From Labedaea rhizosphaerae (GTDB lineage Bacteria; Actinomycetota; Actinomycetes; Mycobacteriales; Pseudonocardiaceae): DNA of 64,000 nucleotides. Within the stretch, counting starts at the first letter, position 1; each line of letters starts with the position of its first letter. The stretch spans positions 248,001-312,000 of the forward strand of contig NZ_SNXZ01000001.1 of the NCBI RefSeq assembly GCF_004362825.1, in the 5' to 3' direction. The position numbers and the translations under genes were made by a program. The notes below the pieces were generated by a model. It did no database searches, was not told the origin of the DNA, and was given only the letters and a program-made list of their open reading frames with translations. Below are positions 57,742-64,000 of the stretch, piece by piece.

Positions 57742-58398
57742 GTGAACGGGATCATCGATGTGGTGTTGCCCTGCCTCAACGAGGCAGCGGCGCTGCCGGG
57801 GGTGCTGACCGCGCTACCCGCGGGCTACCGGGCGATCGTCGTCGACAACGGGTCGACCGACGGCTCGCCGGACGTGGCCCTCGCGCACGGCGCGACGGTC
57901 GTGCACGAGAAGCGGCGTGGTTACGGCGCCGCGGTGCACACGGGGCTGGAACACGCGACCGCGGACGTCGTGTGCTTCCTCGACGCGGACGGTTCGCTGG
58001 ACCCGGCGGAGCTGCCCGCCCTGGTCGCGCCGCTGACCCGGGGCGAGGCGCGGCTGTCGGTCGGCGCGCGGGTCCCGGCCGCCCGCGGGGTGTGGCCGTG
58101 GCACGCACGTGCCGGCAACCGCGTGCTCGCCGCGTTGCTGCGCAGGCGCGGGCTGCCGGTGTCGGACATCGGCCCGATCCGCGCGGCACGGCGCACGGAC
58201 CTGCTCGAACTCGGCGTGGTCGACCGCGCCTTCGGCTACCCGCTCGAGGTGCTCATCCGGGCGGGTGAGGCGGGCTGGGCGGTGCGCGAGGTGCCGGTGC
58301 GCTACCTGCCGCGCGCGGCGGGCACGAAGTCGAAGGTGTCCGGCTCGGTGAAGGGGACGCTGCGCGCGATCCGCGACATGGCGGGGGTGCTGCGATGA
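57742..58398 (+). CDS. Family 2 glycosyltransferase
   Basis: 218 residues from GTG 57742, leaderless (TACCGT 7 nt upstream). GT2 fold: IIDVVLPCLNEAAALPGVL, AIVVDNGSTDGSPDVAL, VCFLDADGSLDPAEL, then SDIGPIRAARRTDLLEL. Similar to polyprenyl-phosphate sugar synthases (DPM1-like), so it may make the lipid-linked sugar donor for the divergent membrane transferase. Overlaps the next gene by 4 bp. Confidence 0.88.
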   Translation: MNGIIDVVLPCLNEAAALPGVLTALPAGYRAIVVDNGSTDGSPDVALAHGATVVHEKRRGYGAAVHTGLEHATADVVCFLDADGSLDPAELPALVAPLTRGEARLSVGARVPAARGVWPWHARAGNRVLAALLRRRGLPVSDIGPIRAARRTDLLELGVVDRAFGYPLEVLIRAGEAGWAVREVPVRYLPRAAGTKSKVSGSVKGTLRAIRDMAGVLR

Positions 58399-59054
58399 CC
58401 CCGGTTGTTCTTGTGGTCGCGAAAGCGCCGATCGCCGGCCTGGCCAAGACCCGGCTGATCCCGGACTCGTCCGCGCCGGCGGCCGCCCGCATCGCCGCGG
58501 CCGCCCTGCTGGACACCCTCGACGTGGTACTGGCCACGCCGGATGTGACACCGGTGGTGGCGCTGACCGGCAACCTGGCCGAGGCCGAGAGCGCGGGCGA
58601 ACTGGCCCGGCTCCTCGACCGCTGCACGGTGATCGACCAGCGCGGGCACGGCCTGGACGAGCGGCTGGCCGCGGCGCACGAGGACGTCGCCGAGTTGTTC
58701 CCCGGCCGGCCCGTGCTGCAGATCGGCATGGACACCCCGCAGGTGCGCCCGGAGCTGTTGACCGGTTCGCTGGCCCGCCTCGACGACCACGACGCGGTGC
58801 TCGGACCGGCGGCGGACGGCGGCTGGTGGGCCCTCGGCCTGCGCGACGCCCGCGACGGCGCGGCGTTGCGTGGTGTCTCGATGTCCCAGGCGGACACGGC
58901 GTTCCTGACGCGGACCGCACTGTCCGCACGGGGCCTCGCGGTCGGCACACTGCCCACTCTGTCCGATGTGGACACCGTGGCGGACGTGCTGCGGGTCGCC
59001 GGCCGCCTGCCCGGCAGCCGTTTCGCGCTGGCCGCGGCGGCGGTGGCGCGATGA
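58395..59054 (+). CDS. DUF2064 / TIGR04282-type glycosyltransferase-like protein
   Basis: 219 residues. VLVVAKAPIAGLAKTRLIPD at the N-terminus and IGMDTPQVRPELL and VLGPAADGGWWALGLRD are family marks. The family resembles GT-A nucleotidyl/glycosyl transferases and includes proteins in arsenosugar clusters, but its reaction is undefined in general. Start ATGA overlaps the GT2 gene stop. Confidence 0.85.
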   Translation: MTPVVLVVAKAPIAGLAKTRLIPDSSAPAAARIAAAALLDTLDVVLATPDVTPVVALTGNLAEAESAGELARLLDRCTVIDQRGHGLDERLAAAHEDVAELFPGRPVLQIGMDTPQVRPELLTGSLARLDDHDAVLGPAADGGWWALGLRDARDGAALRGVSMSQADTAFLTRTALSARGLAVGTLPTLSDVDTVADVLRVAGRLPGSRFALAAAAVAR

Positions 59055-59092
59055 CTGCCATCTTCTCGCCACGACGTGAATCCGAACTCGGT

Positions 59093-59138
59093 CACTACGA
59101 ATCCAAATACTATGCTTTCGTAATATTTGGGTTCGTAG
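59093..59138 (-). promoter_or_regulatory. AT-rich operator-like element, copy 2, inside a 44-bp inverted repeat
   Basis: 59093-59125 matches the element at 520-552 (28 of 33 positions, opposite strand). It also lies inside an inverted repeat of two 17-bp arms (59095-59111, 59122-59138, 15 matches, loop 10). This is the only sizeable gap (133 bp) in an otherwise overlapping operon, so it may carry an internal promoter for the methyltransferase and oxidoreductase genes. Confidence 0.5.
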
Positions 59139-59187
59139 ATGACGGTATCGGCGATCACGAAACCGCATCGACGACGGTGGTGACCTC

Positions 59188-59805
59188 ATGACCGCGGCCG
59201 TGTTCGACACCGGGTTGCAGGGCCGGCGTTGCTGGCTCGAAGCGGCCGACGGGCACCGGGTCGAGTTGCCGGTCGAGCGGTGGCGCGACGATCCCCGCGG
59301 CGCCGACGAGCTGATGCTCGACCGGTGCACCGGGCCCACGCTGGACCTCGGCTGCGGGCCGGGCCGCCTGACCGCCGCGTTGACGGCACGGGGGATCTCG
59401 GCGCTCGGCGTCGACGTCTCCGCGGTGGCCGTCGCGCAGACCAAGGCGCGGGGCGCGGTCGCGGTGCGGCAGGACCTGTTCCAGCGCCTGCCCGGCGAGG
59501 GCCGGTGGTGGCACGTGCTGCTCGCCGACGGCAACGTCGGCATCGGCGGCGATCCGGTCGCGTTGCTCCGCCGGGTCCGGGCGTTGCTGGGCACGCACGG
59601 CACCGTGCTGGTCGAGGTGGACCGGCCGGGCCTCGGGTTGCGGCAGCGCACGGTGCGGGTGGCCGGCGAGGACGGCTCGGGGCGCTGGTTCGACTGGGCG
59701 TGGCTCGGCGCCGACGCGCTGACCGGCGTGGCCGAGGAAGCGGGACTTGCCGTGCGTTCGTTGGACGAACAGGGCGGGCGCTGGATCGCGGAGCTGACAC
59801 GATGA
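59188..59805 (+). CDS. Class I SAM-dependent methyltransferase
   Basis: 205 residues. Motif I is TLDLGCGPGRLTAALTARG, motif post-I ALGVDVSAVAV, and motif IV VLLADGNVGIGG. Small-molecule methyltransferase of the glycan/lipid kind by context. Overlaps the oxidoreductase gene by 4 bp (ATGA). Confidence 0.88.
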   Translation: MTAAVFDTGLQGRRCWLEAADGHRVELPVERWRDDPRGADELMLDRCTGPTLDLGCGPGRLTAALTARGISALGVDVSAVAVAQTKARGAVAVRQDLFQRLPGEGRWWHVLLADGNVGIGGDPVALLRRVRALLGTHGTVLVEVDRPGLGLRQRTVRVAGEDGSGRWFDWAWLGADALTGVAEEAGLAVRSLDEQGGRWIAELTR

Positions 59806-60911
59806 AGGTCAAGGTCCCGGCCGAAGAGGATTTCAAGAGCGCGGCCCACGACGAACGCGTCACCGCGCGGCTCGGGCTCTGGTTGGGCATCTGCTTCGGG
59901 CTGTGCTTCGTCACCGGGCTGCTCAGCCACGCCATCCAGCACCCGCCGACGTGGTTCTACTGGCCCAGCCGCCCGGTGAACCTGTACCGGGTCACGCAGG
60001 GCACCCACGTCATCTCCGGCGTCGCGGCGATCCCGTTGCTGCTGGCCAAGTTGTGGAGCGTCTACCCGAAGCTCTTCGCGCGGCCGCTGGCCAAGTCGCT
60101 GGTGAACCTGGTCGAGCGCGGGTCGATCCTGCTGCTGTCGGCGGCGGCGTTCTTCGAGCTGATCACCGGGATCCTGAACGTGGCGCAGAACTACGCGTTC
60201 CCGTTCTTCTTCCCGCCGGTGCACTACGCGGTCGCGTGGATCGCCGTCGGGTCGATCCTGATCCACGTCGCGGTGAAGCTGCCGATCGTGCGCCGCGCGC
60301 TCAAAGCGTCCACGAAGGGCGATGAGCGGCCCGGAGTCCTGAGCCGGCGCGGGTTCCTGCGCAGCACCGGCGTGGTGACCGGCGTCGCCGTCGTGGCGAC
60401 GGCCGGGGCCACGGTGCCGTTCCTGCGCCGGGTGTCGCCGTTGTCGTGGCGGACGGCGGACCTGCCGGTCAATCGAAGCGCCTTGGCGGCGGGGATGACG
60501 CGGCTCGACCCCGGCTGGCGGCTCAAGGTGATCACGCCGGGCGGGACGCGGCAGTTCTCGCTGGACGAGCTGAACAAGCTGCCCCAGACGACCGCGGAGT
60601 TGCCGATCGCTTGTGTGGAGGGCTGGAGCGCGTCCGCGACCTGGACGGGGGTGTCCATTCCGGACTTGCTCCATGCGGTCGGCGCGGCGCCGGGCGCCGA
60701 GGTGCGGGTGGAGTCGATGGAGCGGAACTCGATCTACCGGGTGAGCGTGCTGCCGAGCCCGCACACGTCGGACGCGAAGACGCTGCTCGCGTTGCGGCTC
60801 AACGGAGAGGTGCTGAACGCCGACCACGGGTACCCGTGCCGGATCATCGCGCCGAGCCGGCCGGGTGTGCTGCAGACCAAGTGGGTCGGGACACTGGAGG
60901 TGCTGTCGTGA
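59802..60911 (+). CDS. Membrane-anchored molybdopterin-dependent oxidoreductase
   Basis: 369 residues. The N-terminal 170 hold four to five transmembrane helices resembling a cytochrome b561-like module (His-containing TQGTHVISGVA and SILIHVAVKLP). RRGFLRSTGVVTGVAVVATA then looks like an internal Tat-type signal. The C-terminal domain (about 220-369) is sulfite-oxidase-like, with the molybdenum-binding Cys in PIACVEGWSASATWTGV (about residue 271). It probably passes electrons to or from the membrane with a substrate of the same pathway. Cofactor genes moeA and moaB are in this window. Confidence 0.88.
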   Translation: MKVKVPAEEDFKSAAHDERVTARLGLWLGICFGLCFVTGLLSHAIQHPPTWFYWPSRPVNLYRVTQGTHVISGVAAIPLLLAKLWSVYPKLFARPLAKSLVNLVERGSILLLSAAAFFELITGILNVAQNYAFPFFFPPVHYAVAWIAVGSILIHVAVKLPIVRRALKASTKGDERPGVLSRRGFLRSTGVVTGVAVVATAGATVPFLRRVSPLSWRTADLPVNRSALAAGMTRLDPGWRLKVITPGGTRQFSLDELNKLPQTTAELPIACVEGWSASATWTGVSIPDLLHAVGAAPGAEVRVESMERNSIYRVSVLPSPHTSDAKTLLALRLNGEVLNADHGYPCRIIAPSRPGVLQTKWVGTLEVLS

Positions 60912-61309
60912 GGTGGGTCCTGGGCGTGGTCGGGCTGGCTGTGCTGGGGTACGGCGCGTTGCTCGCCATCGACACGAAACCGGTGCTGGAGACCGGGTTC
61001 TGGTTCGTCGGCGGGACGATCCTGCACGACGTGGTGCTCGCGCCGGCGGTCGGTGTCGTGGGCTGGCTGGTGGTCCGGGTGGTGCCCGCGGTGTGGCGGG
61101 CGCCGGTGGCCGTCGGCGCCGCGATCACCGGGGTCCTCGCACTGTTGACGCTGCCGGAGCTGGTGCGCCGCTACCCGGCGCCGGTGAACCCGGGGCTGCA
61201 CGAGCGGAACTACTTGCTGGCGTTGGGGATCAGCGTCGCCGTGGTGTGGGTGCTGGTGGTGGCGGTCGGAGTCGTCCGCACCGCGCGAGCCCGGGTCCCG
61301 GCCGAGTAG
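60908..61309 (+). CDS. Small four-helix membrane protein
   Basis: 133 residues from GTG 60908, overlapping the oxidoreductase stop. Four transmembrane helices (WVLGVVGLAVLGYGALLA, ILHDVVLAPAVGVVGWLVV, AVGAAITGVLALLTLPEL, LLALGISVAVVWVLVVAVG). No family recognised. As the last gene of the operon it may be a partner of the membrane oxidoreductase. Confidence 0.75.
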   Translation: MRWVLGVVGLAVLGYGALLAIDTKPVLETGFWFVGGTILHDVVLAPAVGVVGWLVVRVVPAVWRAPVAVGAAITGVLALLTLPELVRRYPAPVNPGLHERNYLLALGISVAVVWVLVVAVGVVRTARARVPAE

Positions 61310-61325
61310 CCCGCAAAAACCAAGA

Positions 61326-61364
61326 CCGCACATCGGGTGAGCGAGGGAGTCACCCGGTGTGCGG
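61326..61364. terminator. Terminator hairpin at the operon end
   Basis: CCGCACATCGGGTGA (61326-61340) pairs with TCACCCGGTGTGCGG (61350-61364) over 15 bp with one G-T, after AAAAACCAAGA. It ends the glycosyltransferase operon and may also act for the converging protease gene. Confidence 0.75.
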
Positions 61365-61465
61365 CCTTCGGCGTTGCCGGCCCCTCCCGAATCGGGCCGG
61401 CCACCGGCTTGAGGGCAGCAAGCCGGAGTTGGTCTCGGCCGCGTCCTGCGGCCGAGCGTCTGTTG

Positions 61466-63004
61466 TCAGTTCGTCGGCACCGGCTGGCCGCCGAGGGTCA
61501 CCTCTACGGTGTGCCCGTTGGACAGCTTCAGCTTCACCTTGTCGCCCGGCGCGTGCGAGCGCACCGCGGCCACGAGGGCGTCCGACGTGTCGATCTTGCG
61601 GTCGTCCAGCTGCACGACGATGTCGCCGCTGGAGAGGCCCGCCTTGGCGCCGGGCCCGTTCGCGGTCACGTCGCGGATCGACGCGCCGCCCGTGGGTGCG
61701 TCGGTCACGGTCACGCCAAGCACGGTCTGGGTCGCTTTGCCGGTCTTGACGATCTCGTCGGCGGTGCGCCGGGCCTGGTCGATCGGGATGGCGAAGCCGA
61801 TGCCGACCGAGCCGCCCTGCTGCTGCCCGGCTCCGCTCGGGGTGTAGATCGCCGAGTTGATGCCGATGACCTGGCCCTGCATGTTCACCAGCGGCCCACC
61901 GGAGTTGCCCGGGTTGATCGCGGCGTCGGTCTGGATGGCGTCCATGACCGTCTGCTGCGAGCCGTCGTCGCCGCCGGCCCGAGTCGGGCGGTGCAGCGAA
62001 CTGACGATGCCGGACGTCACCGTGCCGGAGAGTTCGTAGGGCGAGCCGAACGCCACGACGCCCTGGCCGACCTTCAGGTCGTCGGACCGGCCGAGGGTGA
62101 CCGGGTGCAGGCTGGTCTGGCCCTGCGCCCGCACCACCGCGACGTCCGACGTCGGGTCGCGGCCGACGATCGTGGCCTTGGCCGTGGTGCCGTTCTGGAA
62201 CACGGCGACGATGTCCCCGCCGCTCGCCGCGTCGGCGACCACGTGGTTGTTGGTGACGATCAGCCCGTCAGAGCTGATCACGAAGCCGGACCCCTCCCCT
62301 GCGCCGGTCTGGCCCCGCACCTGCAACTCCACCAGGCTGGGCAGCAGCTTCGCCGCGACGCCCTCGACGGTGCCGGGTGCCGGGTTGGCCGAGTTCGACG
62401 CCGTCGGCGAGGTGTCGAAGGAGTTGGTGACCGGGCCGCTGGAACCCTTGTTGGAGTCCGCGACCAGGTAGCCGCCGACGCTGCCGGCCGCGCCACCGAC
62501 GATCAGCGCGAGCACGGTCACGCCCGCGATCAGCCCACCGGCCCGGTGCTCCGGTTCCCGTGCCCCGACCCGCATCTGCTGCGGCGGCACCGGGATGGCG
62601 TGCTGTTGTGGGGGCACCTGGTACTGGGCGGTGCCACCCGGCCCGTACTGGTGGCCGCTGACCGCGCTGCCGAACAGGACCTGCTCACCGGTGCGCGGGT
62701 ACTGCCGCGGCGCCTCGTACGCCCCGGACGGCTCGTACCCACCGGACGGCTCGACCGGCGGCGGCTGATAGGCGCCCGACGGTTCGGCTTGCGGCGGCAT
62801 CGGGGGCGGTTGGTAGGCCTCGGAAGTCTCTGCCGACTCCACAGGCTTCTCAGCCTCCGCCGCCGGTGGCGGCTGCTGCGGCGCGGCCTCCGGCTGCGCC
62901 ACGTCGGCGTCGGCAGGCCGCTGGTCCTGCTGCCGCTCGACTCCCTCGGCCGACCACGGGCTCGGCTGCCGGCCCGCTGCCGGATCGGGGTTGTTCTCGG
63001 TCAT
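61466..63004 (-). CDS. pepD: HtrA/DegP-type serine protease with PDZ domain
   Basis: 512 residues from ATG 63004 (GTG 63016 possible). An about 155-residue cytoplasmic Pro/Gln-rich region, one transmembrane helix (LIAGVTVLALIVGGAAGSVGGYL), then the protease domain with triad NNHVVAD (His), SDVAVVRA (Asp), GNSGGPL (Ser), and a C-terminal PDZ domain (GPGAKAGLSSGDIVVQLDD). It acts in extracytoplasmic quality control. It resembles M. tuberculosis PepD in family and neighbourhood. The mprAB-like pair usually next to it is not recognised. Confidence 0.92.
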   Translation of the reverse strand: MTENNPDPAAGRQPSPWSAEGVERQQDQRPADADVAQPEAAPQQPPPAAEAEKPVESAETSEAYQPPPMPPQAEPSGAYQPPPVEPSGGYEPSGAYEAPRQYPRTGEQVLFGSAVSGHQYGPGGTAQYQVPPQQHAIPVPPQQMRVGAREPEHRAGGLIAGVTVLALIVGGAAGSVGGYLVADSNKGSSGPVTNSFDTSPTASNSANPAPGTVEGVAAKLLPSLVELQVRGQTGAGEGSGFVISSDGLIVTNNHVVADAASGGDIVAVFQNGTTAKATIVGRDPTSDVAVVRAQGQTSLHPVTLGRSDDLKVGQGVVAFGSPYELSGTVTSGIVSSLHRPTRAGGDDGSQQTVMDAIQTDAAINPGNSGGPLVNMQGQVIGINSAIYTPSGAGQQQGGSVGIGFAIPIDQARRTADEIVKTGKATQTVLGVTVTDAPTGGASIRDVTANGPGAKAGLSSGDIVVQLDDRKIDTSDALVAAVRSHAPGDKVKLKLSNGHTVEVTLGGQPVPTN

Positions 63005-63049
63005 GTCACCCACCATGCGCCCTAGTCCTGAGAAGCGCCTGAGACGACC

Positions 63050-64000
63050 CTATGGGTTCGACTGAGAAACCGCCCCAGCGCGCAGCTTCGCCGCGATGTC
63101 CTCCGGCGTGGCGTCGTTGATCCACACCGCCATGCCGGATTCCGACCCGGCCAAGTACTTCAGCTTGTCCGCGGTCCGCAGCACCGAGAAGACTTCCAGA
63201 TGCAGCCACGCGAGGTCACGCCCGGTCCGCACCGGCGCCTGGTGCCAGGCCGCGATGTAGGGCAAAGGCTTGTCGTACAAGCCATCGAGCAGCGCGAGCA
63301 CCTGCAGGTAGAGCTGCGCGAAGTCGTCGCGTTCCGCACCGGACAGTGCGGGCAGGTCGGGCACCTGGCGGTGCGGCACCACGTGCACCTCGACCGGCCA
63401 GCGCGCCGCCGCGGGCACGAACGCGCTCCAGTGCTCGGAGCTGACCAGCATCCGTCGGCCGTCGGCTTGCTCCGCCGCGAGCACGTCGCCGAGCACCGGC
63501 CGGCCGTGCGCGTCCAAGTAGGCCTGCGCGGTCTGCAGCATCCGTTCGGTCTTCGGCGTGACGAACGGGTAGCCGTAGATCTGCCCGTGCGGGTGCGAGA
63601 GCGTCACGCCGATCTCCTCGCCGCGGTTCTCGAACGGGAAGACCTGTTCGACCCCGGGCACCCCGGACAACGCCTCGGTTCGGTCGGCCCACGCGTCGAC
63701 GACCGTGCGCACCCGCCGCGGGCTCAGTTCGCCGAACGACTTGTTGTGGTCGGAGGTGAAGCAGACGACCTCGCACCGGCCGCGGCCCGGCCGGATCGTC
63801 ACGAGACCGTCGCGGGCCTCGACGCCGTGCACGGTCTCGGAGAACGACGGGAACCGGTTCTCGAACACCACGACGTCGTAGTCGGATTCCGGGATCTCCG
63901 TGGCCCGGCCCGGCGACGACGGGCACAGCGGGCACAGCCCGGCCGGCGGCTTGTACGTGCGGGTCTGCCGGTGCGCGGCGATCGCGACCCATTCGCCGGT
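63050..64000 (-). CDS. galT: Galactose-1-phosphate uridylyltransferase (5' end beyond the window)
   Basis: The C-terminal 316 residues of GalT, which exchanges UMP between UDP-glucose and galactose-1-phosphate. The zinc-binding GLCPLCPSS lies just inside the window edge, then VVVFENRFPSF, CFTSDHNKSFGEL, the active-site HPHGQIYGYPF (nucleotidylated His), HVVPHRQVPDL and HLEVFSVLRTADKLKYLAG. The reading frame runs open to base 64,000, so the N-terminus is missing only because of the window edge. Confidence 0.95.
   Translation of the reverse strand, partial: TGEWVAIAAHRQTRTYKPPAGLCPLCPSSPGRATEIPESDYDVVVFENRFPSFSETVHGVEARDGLVTIRPGRGRCEVVCFTSDHNKSFGELSPRRVRTVVDAWADRTEALSGVPGVEQVFPFENRGEEIGVTLSHPHGQIYGYPFVTPKTERMLQTAQAYLDAHGRPVLGDVLAAEQADGRRMLVSSEHWSAFVPAAARWPVEVHVVPHRQVPDLPALSGAERDDFAQLYLQVLALLDGLYDKPLPYIAAWHQAPVRTGRDLAWLHLEVFSVLRTADKLKYLAGSESGMAVWINDATPEDIAAKLRAGAVSQSNP

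Overview
The window is high-GC DNA with GTG/TTG starts, many four-base gene overlaps and actinobacterial families (RpfB, Pmt, DUF397/DUF5753/DUF574 genes, EspC-like proteins). The gene set and codon use fit a filamentous actinomycete of the Pseudonocardiaceae type (Amycolatopsis, Lentzea or Saccharothrix-like). This placement is an inference. The backbone follows, in inverted order, the Mycobacterium tuberculosis stretch around Rv0981-Rv1013: Pks16-like ligase, ispE, ksgA, rpfB, tatD, metG, rsmI, pmt, rimJ, moeA, galU, 5-formyl-THF cyclo-ligase, mscL, moaB and pepD. Accessory blocks are inserted between these.

0-12 kb (mostly minus strand): a partial acyl-activating ligase, an ABC-F ATPase, two small secreted or membrane proteins, ispE, an orphan MetN-like ATPase preceded by a SAM-I type riboswitch and a 24-residue leader peptide, then ksgA, rpfB, tatD and metG. 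12-18 kb: a PadR regulator with an exporter pair and a duplicated operator, an aldo/keto reductase, a DUF4185 protein, a methyltransferase and rsmI. 18-34 kb: a YbaB-like/EspC-like pair, protein O-mannosyltransferase, an AbiEi/DUF559 gene between two inverted 22-bp repeat arrays, propionyl-CoA synthetase, a membrane Ser/Thr kinase, a GH20 hexosaminidase with two DasR-type operators, thioredoxin, and two tandem DUF885 metallopeptidase-like genes.

34-45 kb: the DUF397/XRE/DUF574 group, then the most interesting region (37,973-44,922). This is a compact island with a three-gene translationally coupled operon (degenerate HNH protein, ParB-like protein, SNF2-type helicase), a divergent regulator with a three-copy operator, a C5 cytosine methyltransferase and a Vsr endonuclease. 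It looks like a methylation-linked DNA defence system and I cannot match its gene set to a named one. A tRNA-Ala(CGC) follows it.

45-64 kb: backbone genes (rimJ, moeA, galU, cyclo-ligase, fmdB-like, SAF-domain, mscL, moaB), an epimerase with two decayed tandem copies of its 3' end, and a two-component system divergently coupled to a glycosyltransferase/methyltransferase/molybdenum oxidoreductase operon. The regulatory region between the two operons carries matching direct repeats. The window closes with an HtrA-type protease and a partial galT.

Across the window there are six sites with two DnaA-box-like 9-mers always 18 bp apart, four of them inside a dispersed repeat of about 115-130 bp. 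At least 13 genes have a TANNNT hexamer 6-8 nt before the start codon, as expected for leaderless mRNAs.
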